Shown piece by piece: positions 33,970 to 43,049 of a DNA stretch of 53,293 nt. The notes under the pieces are model-generated. The model ran no database searches, was not told the DNA's origin, and saw only the letters and a program-made list of their open reading frames with translations. Numbering within the stretch: position 1 is the stretch's first letter; each line of letters starts with the position of its first letter. Origin of the DNA: an uncultured Bacilli bacterium (GTDB lineage: Bacteria > Bacillota_I > Bacilli_A > RF39 > UBA660); contig CALVKF010000005.1 in assembly GCA_944332555.1 (NCBI GenBank), positions 1 to 53,293 on the forward strand. The letters run 5' to 3'. The translations under genes and the position numbers were made by a program.

Positions 33970-34642
33970 TATTTAACTTCCTTTCCATTAAACTTACTAA
34001 TTTGCTTAAAATTAAAGTTAGTATGAAATAAATTACGGCAACAATTATAAGAGGGAAGAAATAATCATAAGTTCTTGATGCTATAATATCACTTGCTTTA
34101 GTTAATTCAACAATTCCAATATAAGCTCCAACTGAGGTTTCTTTTACTAAAGTAATAAATTCATTACCTAACGCCGGCAGGATGTTTTTTATAGCTTGGG
34201 GCAAAATGATATAACGCATTATTTGATAATATTTAAAGCCAATTGATGCTCCCGCTTCTATTTGACCTTTATCAATCGAGTTTATTCCTGCTCGAATTAC
34301 TTCAGCAACATAAGCACCAGAATTAATACCAAAAGCTAAAATACCTACTAAAACAATGTTTATATCAACACTAGCAAATATTACATAATAAATAATCATT
34401 AACTGTAAAATTGAGGGAGTTCCTCTAATTATATTGACATAGCTTTTAGCTAAGAAATTTAAAAACTTAAATTTTTTACTATAATCACAATAATTTCTAA
34501 TTAAAGCAATAAATATTCCAATAATACATCCTAAAATTACCGCAAAAAAGGCAATTATTAATGTATTTTTAAGACCTTCTAAAAAGAAGAGATAACGATT
34601 ATCAACAATAAGAGTATCATATAAATTTTCAAACAACTTCAT
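33956..34642 (-). CDS. Polar amino acid ABC transporter, permease
   Basis: 228 residues, HisM/GlnP-type. Four or five transmembrane helices; the cytoplasmic coupling (EAA) loop reads 'EAGASIGFKYYQIMRYIILPQAIKNILPALGNE'. The 'NIIRGTPSILQLMIIYYVIF' stretch is typical of this group. AAGGAG precedes the ATG. It probably works as a homodimer, since there is one permease gene. Confidence 0.94.
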   Translation of the reverse strand: MKLFENLYDTLIVDNRYLFFLEGLKNTLIIAFFAVILGCIIGIFIALIRNYCDYSKKFKFLNFLAKSYVNIIRGTPSILQLMIIYYVIFASVDINIVLVGILAFGINSGAYVAEVIRAGINSIDKGQIEAGASIGFKYYQIMRYIILPQAIKNILPALGNEFITLVKETSVGAYIGIVELTKASDIIASRTYDYFFPLIIVAVIYFILTLILSKLVSLMERKLNNVSS

Positions 34643-34650
34643 AAAACTCC

Positions 34651-35361
34651 TTAAGAATGATTAATTATATATTCTTCTATTTTTCCTTCATCAAGTAATT
34701 GTTGTAATACTTCATTTATGGCATCGAGTAATTCTTTATTACCTTTTTTAACAATCATTCCATAAGAATCTGTAAATAACTCAGTATCTAATATTTTAAG
34801 ATTGGTATTTTCTTTTAAAATAGCTTTAGCTGGTAGTTCATCCATAACAACACAATCAGCTTTACCGGTTTTTAAATCTTCGATCGCCGCAAGGTACTTT
34901 TTTTGGCGAATAATTTTAGCATTTTCATAATTTTGTGTTACATAAGAATCACCAACACTACCTAATTGAACAGCAATTGTTAAATTTTCTAAGTCTTCTT
35001 TCTTAGAAATATTTGAATTTTCTCTTACCACAATTATTTGCTTACTAGTTGCATAGTTTATTGTAAAATCAACTTCTTCTGCTCTTTCTTCATTATAGCT
35101 AATACCTGCAGCTCCAAAATCAGCTTTACCAGTTTTTACTTCATTTACTATTGAATCAAAAGCCACATCTTTAATTTCTAATTCTTTGCCTAATTTTTTA
35201 GCAATTTCCCGAGCAATGTCAACATCTACTCCCACAATTTCACCATTTTCATAATATTCATAAGGAGCAAAACCCGCTTCAGTTACCATGACTAATGTAT
35301 CTTTATTACCACAGCCACTTATAAATAATAAACTAATTAATAAAACAACAATTTTTTTCAT
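34651..35361 (-). CDS. Extracellular amino acid-binding lipoprotein
   Basis: 236 residues, SBP family 3. Lipoprotein signal with lipobox LFISGC (Cys17). Then the binding-protein fold: 'GFAPYEYYENGEIVGVDVDIAREIAKKLGKELE', 'FDSIVNEVKTGKADFGAAGISYNEERAEEVDFTINY' and 'GKADCVVMDELPAKAIL'. The last part 'EVLQQLLDEGKIEEYI' is typical. It is the first gene of the importer operon. Confidence 0.95.
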   Translation of the reverse strand: MKKIVVLLISLLFISGCGNKDTLVMVTEAGFAPYEYYENGEIVGVDVDIAREIAKKLGKELEIKDVAFDSIVNEVKTGKADFGAAGISYNEERAEEVDFTINYATSKQIIVVRENSNISKKEDLENLTIAVQLGSVGDSYVTQNYENAKIIRQKKYLAAIEDLKTGKADCVVMDELPAKAILKENTNLKILDTELFTDSYGMIVKKGNKELLDAINEVLQQLLDEGKIEEYIINHS

Positions 35362-35384
35362 TTACTACACCTACTTTCATTTAA

Positions 35385-35393
35385 AGTATATCA
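35385..35393 (-). promoter_or_regulatory. Extended -10 promoter of the ABC importer operon
   Basis: TGATATACT on the minus strand, 23 nt before the ATG of the binding-protein gene. Confidence 0.55.
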
Positions 35394-35419
35394 AAAAATG
35401 ATAAAAATTTCTACTAAAT

Positions 35420-35449
35420 AAAAGAAACTTTACATGAATGTAAAATTTC
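35420..35449 (-). terminator. Terminator after the lysS-linked unknown gene
   Basis: GAAATTTTACA-TTCA-TGTAAAGTTTC (one mismatch) followed by TTTTATTT. The stem touches the stop codon. Confidence 0.75.
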
Positions 35450-36423
35450 TAATTACTTAAAATGCTTAAACGACTTAAATTTATAGCATTTTCATTATCG
35501 ATTATATCTTTAATAGCCGTATTAATACATTCTAGTGATCCATCTTCACTAATATAGGCGTAACTTAAAGCTATTAATTCTTCTTCTAAATCTTTGCTTC
35601 CTAAAAGTAAAATTGATTTCATTATATTTTTGGCAAATTCTATTTCAAATAATTTATCAACTGATAATGTATCTTCATTATCAAAACTAATTAATTTTTC
35701 TAAATATTTTAAATAATATTTTTTTAAAAAAGCAGCACTGGCTTCTTTACTAGTATCACTTGATATACCATAAAAATAATTAATAATATCTGATGATACA
35801 ATATAATCATTAACAAAAGAAAAATTACTTTGAAGCATTTTATCTTCAATAAAAGGAATTACATAACATAAATCATAAAAGTTATGAATTAGTACATTTT
35901 TTAATAAAGGATTACTTGATTGATAGTTTATTTGACCAAGAATATTTAATAAATCTTGCATTAAATAATTTTGTAGTGATGTAACAAAACTTGAATCTTT
36001 AATAATTTTTATTTTCATTTCATCATCAAAAGTATATTTACGCATTAAAGGATTTAAAAACAATTCATCAAAATTATTAATTATATAAAATATAAAGGTA
36101 TTAATTAATCTAATTATTACAGAATTTTTAATGGTAATTTTATCTGGTAGTATTAAACTTAGAGAATCGTCTTTTGTATCAAGATATTTTTCTTTTAAAT
36201 ATTTTATTATTGTAGTTATATCAGAATAATTTTTGGATATTTTTTTTAATTCTTCATTAACAAAGTATTTTAATGATTTTATTCCTTTAACGGCTTCTAA
36301 ATATTCTTTACTATCTTTTAAATTATTAATGTCTATTTCAAATAATATGGCATATTTTTCTTTTATAGATAATAATAATGAAGTAATATTATCTAATATT
36401 TTTATAACTTCTAGATTTAACAT
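35449..36423 (-). CDS. Helical protein of unknown function coupled to lysS
   Basis: 324 residues, apparently all helical, soluble, Ile/Leu/Asn/Lys-rich. No signal peptide, Cys cluster or catalytic motif was recognised. Its start overlaps the lysS stop by one base (TAATG) and there is no separate promoter, so it is made together with lysyl-tRNA synthetase. A terminator follows. The pattern of long amphipathic helices is loosely like the two helical proteins at 40202-42129, but no aligned motif was found. Function unknown. Confidence 0.65.
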   Translation of the reverse strand: MLNLEVIKILDNITSLLLSIKEKYAILFEIDINNLKDSKEYLEAVKGIKSLKYFVNEELKKISKNYSDITTIIKYLKEKYLDTKDDSLSLILPDKITIKNSVIIRLINTFIFYIINNFDELFLNPLMRKYTFDDEMKIKIIKDSSFVTSLQNYLMQDLLNILGQINYQSSNPLLKNVLIHNFYDLCYVIPFIEDKMLQSNFSFVNDYIVSSDIINYFYGISSDTSKEASAAFLKKYYLKYLEKLISFDNEDTLSVDKLFEIEFAKNIMKSILLLGSKDLEEELIALSYAYISEDGSLECINTAIKDIIDNENAINLSRLSILSN

Positions 36424-37907
36424 TATTTATCTCGTGGTTTCATGGTTGGGAATAATATTACTTCTCTTACTGTTTCAGCACCAGTTAAAAGCATAACAAG
36501 ACGATCTATTCCAATACCTAACCCACCAGCTGGAGGCATACCATATTCTAGAGCCTCAACAAAATCGATATCCATTTCATTAGCTTCATCATTACCAAGT
36601 TCTCGCTCTTTTAGTTGACTAGCAAACCTTTCATATTGATCAATTGGATCATTTAATTCTGTAAAGGCATTACCATATTCAGAACCACAAATAAATAATT
36701 CAAATCTCTCTGTAAATCTAGGATCATTTGGATCTTTTTTAGCTAAAGGACTTATTTCAATCGGATGACCAAAGACAAATGTTGGTTCAATTATTGTTTC
36801 TTCTACAAAACTCTCAAAGAAAGCATTAACTATGTGCCCATAGCCAAAGTGTTTTTCTACTTCAATACCATGATCTATTGCTAGCTTTTTAGCATCTTCA
36901 AAAGACATATCTTGGAAGAAATCAATACCCGTTTTTTCTTTAATTAAATCAACCATATGAGCTCTTTTGTATTTTGGAGCTAAATTAATATGAGACCCAA
37001 GAAAATCTACTTCATAAGTGCCATTTAATTCATAAGCTGCTGTACTTATAATACCTTCACAAATATCCATCATACCTTCTAGGTCAGAGAAAGCTTTATA
37101 AAGTTCAATAGTCGTAAATTCCGGATTATGTTTACGATCCATACCTTCATTTCTAAATAATCTACCTATTTCATAAACCGCATCCATACCACCAACTAAA
37201 AGGCGTTTTAAAGGTAGTTCGGTAGCAATACGCAAGTACATATCGATATTTTGAGCATTATGATGCGTTATAAATGGCTTTGCGGCTGCTCCTCCAAGGA
37301 TAGTATTTAAAACTGGTGTTTCTACTTCGGTATATCCCAAATTATCCAAATACCTCCTAATAGAACGAATTATTTTAGGACGAGCAAAAGCAATACGCCT
37401 AGCATCATCATTCATTATAAGATCAACATATCTTCTTCTATATCTTTCTTCAACATCATTTAAGCCATGATATTTTTCAGGAAGAGGCCTTAAGGCTTTA
37501 ACTAAATGGGTATATTCTAGGCATTTAATAGTAATTTCACCAGTTTGGGTTTTCATTAAAACACCTTTGATGCCCACAATATCTCCGATATCTGCACTTT
37601 TAAATAAAGTATATGCTTCTTCACCAACATCATTAATTGAAATATAAATTTGAATATTACCTAATTTATCCTTGATTGAGAAGAAACTAGCTTTACCCAT
37701 TTTCCGAATAAACATAATACGACCTGCGACAGTTACTTCCTTATGTAATTCTTCAAGTTCATCATGAGTCATATCTTGATACTCATCTTTAATATTTTTA
37801 GAAAAATCCGTTATTTCAAAACGATGACCAAATGGGTCAATTCCTAATCCTCTTAACTTATTTGCTTTTTCTCTTCGAACTAATTCTTGTTCACTAAATT
37901 CTCGCAT
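36423..37907 (-). CDS. lysS: Lysyl-tRNA synthetase, class II
   Basis: 494 residues. OB-fold anticodon domain (about 50-160, '[23 protein letters not shown]'). Class II catalytic core with motif 1 around '[20 protein letters not shown]', motif 2 '[23 protein letters not shown]' and motif 3 '[13 protein letters not shown]'. Length and motifs are normal. ATG 37907 is chosen because AGGTG stands 7 nt before it; ATG 37913 lies directly on that site. Confidence 0.97.
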   Translation of the reverse strand: MREFSEQELVRREKANKLRGLGIDPFGHRFEITDFSKNIKDEYQDMTHDELEELHKEVTVAGRIMFIRKMGKASFFSIKDKLGNIQIYISINDVGEEAYTLFKSADIGDIVGIKGVLMKTQTGEITIKCLEYTHLVKALRPLPEKYHGLNDVEERYRRRYVDLIMNDDARRIAFARPKIIRSIRRYLDNLGYTEVETPVLNTILGGAAAKPFITHHNAQNIDMYLRIATELPLKRLLVGGMDAVYEIGRLFRNEGMDRKHNPEFTTIELYKAFSDLEGMMDICEGIISTAAYELNGTYEVDFLGSHINLAPKYKRAHMVDLIKEKTGIDFFQDMSFEDAKKLAIDHGIEVEKHFGYGHIVNAFFESFVEETIIEPTFVFGHPIEISPLAKKDPNDPRFTERFELFICGSEYGNAFTELNDPIDQYERFASQLKERELGNDEANEMDIDFVEALEYGMPPAGGLGIGIDRLVMLLTGAETVREVILFPTMKPRDK

Positions 37908-37933
37908 TTCCATCACCTGAACATATTTTACCA

Positions 37934-37965
37934 CAAAAAAACAATCTTAGAAACCCAAGATTGTT
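37934..37965 (-). terminator. Terminator of the surface protein gene
   Basis: AACAATCTT-GGGTTTCT-AAGATTGTT then TTTTT on the minus strand, 9 nt after the stop. Confidence 0.85.
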
Positions 37966-37974
37966 AAAAACTAC

Positions 37975-38508
37975 CTAAATCTTATATAATTTTTTGTTTT
38001 TCTTAGATACTACGTAGATTACTGCCACTGCTCCAATGCCACAAGCAAGTATTGCTATAGGTAATGTTGCGCCAGTATCAACTTCTGTTTCGGTTGTAAT
38101 TTCAATATCAATTTCCCCACCAACTGATGGATTAGATACGGTTAATGCACAACCAGTAACGCCTTCTTCTACTTCAAGAACTACAGTTGCTAAATCAAAA
38201 CTTGCATCACTGATTCCTTCAGTAGAGGTAAACATGAAGTTTGCAGAATTTCCAGTGTTATTAGTCCAACCATCACCAGGAGTTACTGAAACTATTTCTC
38301 CTTTATCTGATGGTGTAAAAACAAATTCACCACTAAAGTCATTTAATGTTTGAGTATTGTTTTCTACTCTAATTTCACAAACAGAACGACATGTTCCTTC
38401 AGGACAATCAGTATCTTTTTCACAATTACCAACAATGTTTAATGCTTTAGCACTAAGTGGAAGTAATGCAACTACTCCTATTACTAAAAAACTCAATAAT
38501 TTTTTCAC
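37975..38508 (-). CDS. Secreted surface protein with cohesin-like domain and C-terminal anchor
   Basis: About 177 residues. Signal peptide (KKLLSFLVIGVVALLPLSAKA). A Cys-rich start follows ('NCEKDTDCPEGTCRSVCE'), then a beta-sandwich of about 100 residues that reads like cohesin-type domains. The C-terminus is DTGATLP, hydrophobic helix, then KKNKKLYKI. It looks like a wall-sorting signal with an NPxTG-like site reduced to VDTG; otherwise it is a simple membrane anchor. GTG 38508 has AGGAGA 7 nt upstream. ATG 38514 is too close to that site. It is divergent from the sortase gene, a likely enzyme-substrate pair. Confidence 0.72.
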   Translation of the reverse strand: MKKLLSFLVIGVVALLPLSAKALNIVGNCEKDTDCPEGTCRSVCEIRVENNTQTLNDFSGEFVFTPSDKGEIVSVTPGDGWTNNTGNSANFMFTSTEGISDASFDLATVVLEVEEGVTGCALTVSNPSVGGEIDIEITTETEVDTGATLPIAILACGIGAVAVIYVVSKKNKKLYKI

Positions 38509-38538
38509 ACACATCTCTCCTATCTCTATTATGTCTAA

Positions 38539-38547
38539 ATTATATCA
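38539..38547 (-). promoter_or_regulatory. Extended -10 promoter of the surface protein gene
   Basis: TGATATAAT on the minus strand, 30 nt before GTG 38508, in the 128-bp gap to the divergent sortase gene. Confidence 0.6.
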
Positions 38548-38636
38548 TAAAAATACAAAAAACAACATATTTTTTTAAAAAATATATTAAAAAATGTAAA
38601 ATTGTGTTATCATATTAGAGTAATATAGGTGAAGTT

Positions 38637-40205
38637 ATGAGAAAAATATTAATAAAAATTAAAGATAATGCATTTATTGTTAAAGAAAAAATTAAGCTTT
38701 CTAGTGAATACAAGTCGATCATTAATACTAATGTGATAAGTTGTAATGAACTAGTTTTTTCTGATGAATACATTGAAAATAATAAAAAAATAGTAGCAAC
38801 TTTTATTGGAGAATTAACTAAAACATACAATATTGATACCATGATAATAGAAAAAAATGATTTTGCTTTACTATTGATTGACATAATTAAAAATAATAAA
38901 AATATTACTTCTTTAGTTTTAAAAGAAGATAGTCCTTTAACTTTTAAAATGTGTGAAGCGATAATGCATTCTAGCATTAAAAGTGTTAGTTGTTATACTT
39001 TACAACCATTTATGATTGAATATTTAGATAAATACAATATATTAGTAGAATCACGAAATGAAATATTATATCTTTCAAAATTTATGATTGACAATAATTT
39101 GAGTATATTTTCATCAATGTTTTATAAAATGACTATAAATTTAGACTTACCTTTAAGTGAGCAGGATGAACAAGATTTTGAAGCTTTTTGTAAAATAAAT
39201 AAATATTTAAAAAATATAAATGTTAATATTGTAAATAAAAATGATTTAGAATTAATTATTAAAATATTAAGACAAAATAACAAAAAGAATATTAAAATAA
39301 ATATTCATGAGAATATTAGTAATAATGAAATAATTGAATATTTAAGAAATTTTAATAAAAAGAAAAGTAAAAGATATAAAATATATTTTAGATTAGAATA
39401 TAGTAATGATTATTTAAAAGATAATATATTTAAACAAACTAATATAAGTATTTTAAAAACTTGTGGTTATTTTATACTATTAATTGTATTTTTTTCCTTT
39501 GGTTATGTCTTTTATGATAATTATAGTGCCATGCAAAATGATAATACTATAAAAGAAAATATTACAAAAGTTATTGAAATAAATAATTCGGAAGATATTA
39601 TTACTCAATTAAATGAAAATAAAAAAGAAGATGAAAAGTTAGTTGTTAATGAAGATATAGCTAGTTTAATTAATATTAATCCAGAAGTTGTTGCTTGGTT
39701 AAAAGTTAATAATACTAATATTGATTATCCAGTAGTTCAAAGTGAAGATAATTCATATTATTTAAAACATAATATTTATTTAGAAGAAGATAATAATGGT
39801 TGGGTATTTATGGATTATCGGAATGATACTGAACATTTGAGTGATAATATTATTATTTATGCTCATAATAGATATTATAATGGAGTTATGTTTGGAACGC
39901 TCCAAAATACTTTAAGATATAGTTGGTATAGTAATCCCGAAAATCAAATAATTAGTTTTAGAACTCTTTTTGAAGATTTAGAATACCAAGTGTTTTCAAT
40001 ATATAAAATATCAGTAACAACCGACTACATGCAAACTATATTTGCGGATGATGCTGAAAGATTAGAATTCTTTAATATGTTAAAGGATAGAAGCATTTAT
40101 GATTTTGGAGTTGAACTCTCTGGGGATGATAAAATTATTACTTTATCTACTTGTGCTGATGAATATAATCGTTATGTGTTACATGCTGTTTTAAAAGAAG
40201 CTTAA
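38637..40205 (+). CDS. Class B-type sortase with a large N-terminal cytoplasmic domain
   Basis: 522 residues. Residues 1-265 have no signal peptide and no recognised motif: alternating helices and strands, predicted cytoplasmic. A transmembrane helix (about 271-293, 'SILKTCGYFILLIVFFSFGYVF') and a linker follow. The sortase domain spans about 345-522: 'NPEVVAWLKVNNTNIDYPVVQ', 'DNIIIYAHNRYYNGVMFGTL' (catalytic His), TLSTC (Cys506) and NRYVLHA (Arg512). Usual class B sortases are 230-300 residues with only a short N-terminus, so the added 265 residues are exceptional. AGGTG lies 6 nt before the ATG. Its stop overlaps that of the convergent gene. Confidence 0.9.
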   Translation: MRKILIKIKDNAFIVKEKIKLSSEYKSIINTNVISCNELVFSDEYIENNKKIVATFIGELTKTYNIDTMIIEKNDFALLLIDIIKNNKNITSLVLKEDSPLTFKMCEAIMHSSIKSVSCYTLQPFMIEYLDKYNILVESRNEILYLSKFMIDNNLSIFSSMFYKMTINLDLPLSEQDEQDFEAFCKINKYLKNINVNIVNKNDLELIIKILRQNNKKNIKINIHENISNNEIIEYLRNFNKKKSKRYKIYFRLEYSNDYLKDNIFKQTNISILKTCGYFILLIVFFSFGYVFYDNYSAMQNDNTIKENITKVIEINNSEDIITQLNENKKEDEKLVVNEDIASLININPEVVAWLKVNNTNIDYPVVQSEDNSYYLKHNIYLEEDNNGWVFMDYRNDTEHLSDNIIIYAHNRYYNGVMFGTLQNTLRYSWYSNPENQIISFRTLFEDLEYQVFSIYKISVTTDYMQTIFADDAERLEFFNMLKDRSIYDFGVELSGDDKIITLSTCADEYNRYVLHAVLKEA

Positions 40206-41194
40206 TGCCTCTTTTTCATTTTTTTTAAAGTTTGAACTTCTTGATCAAAAAAGGGATTAAATTTTTTCATTTCATTACTTTTACCTAGTCTTAAGAAATC
40301 ACTACGACGATCCATTATTTCTTGATACTCTAAAAAATCATTAAAATCGAAGAATAGATCAATAATTTCTAACATGAATTTATTATTATTTAAAAATTTT
40401 GCTAATATTTCTTGGGATGAAGTATTTTCTAAATATTGAATTAATTTATTATATTTTCTTTGATATTGCTTTTTTTGAATAGAAAGATTTTCATAAACAA
40501 TACCTATAATCATTAAGTAAAAAGCTAATATATGATCTTCATTATAATTAAAATGTTTATCTACTAATTCTTGAAAATTATCTATTATAGTACTATCAAA
40601 ATTTTCTTCATCTAGTTCATCTTCAAATGCCGCTTTTTCTAAAGCTTTATCATATAAGTTGTAAGTTAGTTGAATAGTAAATTCCGTTTTGGGAAAAAAC
40701 ATTTCCATACAAATATTTTCACTATCTAATAAAATAAAGGGATTTTTATAAATAATTTTTTTCATTTTATCTTTTTTTAGGGCATTTTGCCAACAACAAT
40801 AACGAAAAATATAATTATTTTGTAAATAATCATAAGATAATTCATAGATTGTTTCTAAATAATCATTATCATCAAAAAATAATTGAATTGTTTCATTTAT
40901 GTTTAAATTTTCAAGAAATTGTAGTATTTCTGCTGATTTTTCAGTATTTATATCTCGGGTTATATTATATTCACATACTAAATTAGCACAACTAACTATA
41001 GTTAACATCATAGCTATTTTAATAATATGAGGATCTATTTCACAAATCATATATTCCCTAAATATTTCTTCTAAATCATTTTGATCAGTCGTTAAAAAGG
41101 AAAGTAATTCAACAAATGTTTCTTGCTTTTTTTCATTACAAATATCATCAATATCATTTAATATTTTATTAGCATAGTCAAATATATTTTTCAT
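40202..41194 (-). CDS. Helical protein of unknown function, paralogue A
   Basis: 330 residues, helical, rich in Phe, Tyr, Asn, Asp and Glu, no membrane segment. It contains 'KSAEILQFLENLNINETIQLFFDDNDYLETI' near residue 95 and a related stretch 'NKLIQYLENTSSQEILAKFLNNNKFMLEI' near 250, an internal repeat. It is similar in plan to the adjacent gene at 41209. The C-terminus is basic (KKMKKRH). GGAG precedes the ATG. Last gene of a three-gene run. Function unknown. Confidence 0.65.
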   Translation of the reverse strand: MKNIFDYANKILNDIDDICNEKKQETFVELLSFLTTDQNDLEEIFREYMICEIDPHIIKIAMMLTIVSCANLVCEYNITRDINTEKSAEILQFLENLNINETIQLFFDDNDYLETIYELSYDYLQNNYIFRYCCWQNALKKDKMKKIIYKNPFILLDSENICMEMFFPKTEFTIQLTYNLYDKALEKAAFEDELDEENFDSTIIDNFQELVDKHFNYNEDHILAFYLMIIGIVYENLSIQKKQYQRKYNKLIQYLENTSSQEILAKFLNNNKFMLEIIDLFFDFNDFLEYQEIMDRRSDFLRLGKSNEMKKFNPFFDQEVQTLKKMKKRH

Positions 41195-41208
41195 AAAACT
41201 CCATTAAA

Positions 41209-42129
41209 TTAATTATCATTATAATGTTTAATTCTATTTAATACTTCTCCATCATTATTTTGATTAAAATACCAATTAGTTTCCTCAATAAAACCTTTGG
41301 TTATGGCACGATTGGTAATATAAAAATATTCTAAAAATTCTATAGCTAATTCGGCATTTTCTTCTAAATCACCAATTATTTCGTTTACTGGGGTACTTTC
41401 GATATATTCAATTAATTCTTGATTACTCTCATCTGTTTTTGAAGTTGCGTTAGTAACAAAAACAAATTTATATACATTAGCAATTAAACATTGATATATT
41501 TTAGTTAGATCATCATGCTTCATTTTCGTATACATAATAAATTTAGCCCAGAATTCTTCGTCACTAACTTTGTTAGCATTAGAAAACGATAAATATGTTT
41601 GATTATAAATATTTATGATTTCTAAAACAATACTTTCTTCATAACTTAAGGGTTCAAGTAATAAATCCATTGTTAAAAGACCAAAAGGATATATTTTTAA
41701 ATATTCTTTTAAAATTTTAGCTTCAACTATATATTCTTGAGCTTTGGTGTGTGCTAGATAACTGGAATTTATTTGAAACTCTAAATATTCAGCTAAAATG
41801 CCTTCATCTAGTGGTTTATTTAACATATCTTCATAAGTCAATGATTCTAAATAAGTTATTATTTCAGCACTTTTTAAAGTTGCAAGCCCAATACTACAAC
41901 GGTAATTCACTGCTAAATATGCTGTACCATAAACGTGAAGTTTCATAATTGCTTTAGCTTCTTTTTGTGATATTGGTAAATCTTTTAGATACATATCCTC
42001 TTTATTATCAGACAAATATTTTTTTAATTCTTGAATTGCATTTGGTTTTACACTATCAACAAATATTGTTGCTGTAGCAGCAAGTTTATCTTCACAAATT
42101 TTAACTATATTTTCACTTAAATCTTCCAT
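41209..42129 (-). CDS. Helical protein of unknown function, paralogue B
   Basis: 306 residues, helical, soluble. It shares with its neighbour 'KSAEIITYLESLTYEDML' (about 85) and 'LIEYIESTPVNEIIGDLEENAELAIEFLEYF' (about 240), so the two genes look like diverged tandem copies, each with the repeat 'I-x-Y-L/I-E-S/N-x-x-x-x-E'. GGGGGAGAG precedes the ATG. Only 14 nt separate it from paralogue A and 21 nt from the membrane-anchored gene upstream. Confidence 0.65.
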   Translation of the reverse strand: MEDLSENIVKICEDKLAATATIFVDSVKPNAIQELKKYLSDNKEDMYLKDLPISQKEAKAIMKLHVYGTAYLAVNYRCSIGLATLKSAEIITYLESLTYEDMLNKPLDEGILAEYLEFQINSSYLAHTKAQEYIVEAKILKEYLKIYPFGLLTMDLLLEPLSYEESIVLEIINIYNQTYLSFSNANKVSDEEFWAKFIMYTKMKHDDLTKIYQCLIANVYKFVFVTNATSKTDESNQELIEYIESTPVNEIIGDLEENAELAIEFLEYFYITNRAITKGFIEETNWYFNQNNDGEVLNRIKHYNDN

Positions 42130-42150
42130 AACTCTCCCCCGATCTATAAA

Positions 42151-42939
42151 TTATACTTCTTGAGATGAAACCCAATAAAATTCTTCTGTTTGAGTATCAT
42201 ATTTAAAAGTATGTTCATATGTTACTAAATTATTAATATAACTTTCAATATTTAAATTAGGACTATAAGTAATAAAATCATTAACATTTCGTCTTCTTTC
42301 ATCATTATAACATATATTAGTTGTTGTATCACATTTTAAATAATAATCATATATTTTTATAATTGTATTATTTTCAGTTAAGGCATACCTTGTCATATTT
42401 TTATATTCTGTAAATGTTATTTCTTCTTCATTATTTAAATTATATATATAATAATAGTTTGTTTCCTCATCATAATGAGCTCTAATATTTTTAGAATAAT
42501 TAAATGTTTTAGGAGTAAAGGTGATATCTGGACCAAAAATTGTTGATAAATTATCTAAAAAAACATCTAAACTAACTTTATAAAGCGGAGTAAATCCACT
42601 ACTATTATTGACAATGCTTCCTAATTCTTGTGGGGTTAGAGTTTCTAAAGCAAATTCATCATAATTTATGATATATTGATAAATCATTGTTTGAATAGCA
42701 TCTACACTCAAAGTGTTATAGGTGGTATAAAAAGCGGAATGTAGAGCATTTAATTCCATTTCATTATTTTCTATTAAATAAGAGTATAATTTATCTACTA
42801 ATTCTTCATTTACTACTATTTCTGGCACATTATTTTCTTCTTCGGAATTTTCAAAATCAAATAACTTAATAAAAGCAAAGCATATTCCTATAACAAAAAT
42901 TATTACTATAACAAATATCAATATTTTCTTTTTATTCAT
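42151..42939 (-). CDS. Membrane-anchored extracytoplasmic protein of unknown function
   Basis: 262 residues. A basic N-terminus and one transmembrane helix (about 5-27, 'KILIFVIVIIFVIGICFAFIKLF') precede an extracytoplasmic domain of mixed fold, with one Cys pair ('YYLKCDTTTNICYNDE') and many Tyr and Asn residues. No known motif. ATG 42939 follows AAAGGTG; a GTG 12 nt upstream overlaps that site. It starts the run that continues with the two helical paralogues, which may be its cytoplasmic partners (inference). Confidence 0.65.
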   Translation of the reverse strand: MNKKKILIFVIVIIFVIGICFAFIKLFDFENSEEENNVPEIVVNEELVDKLYSYLIENNEMELNALHSAFYTTYNTLSVDAIQTMIYQYIINYDEFALETLTPQELGSIVNNSSGFTPLYKVSLDVFLDNLSTIFGPDITFTPKTFNYSKNIRAHYDEETNYYYIYNLNNEEEITFTEYKNMTRYALTENNTIIKIYDYYLKCDTTTNICYNDERRRNVNDFITYSPNLNIESYINNLVTYEHTFKYDTQTEEFYWVSSQEV

Positions 42940-43020
42940 ATCAAGCTTCACCTTTCGCTTTCTCTAATTAAATTTTACCACGAGTTTATGACTTAAGCAA
43001 TTTATTTTTTTAGAAATTTG

Positions 43021-43049
43021 AAAAAAGATGTTAAGCCCAACTTAACATC
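43021..43049 (-). terminator. Terminator of the Ig-like membrane protein gene
   Basis: GATGTTAAG-TTGGG-CTTAACATC followed by TTTTTT on the minus strand. The TGA stop begins the stem. Confidence 0.88.
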
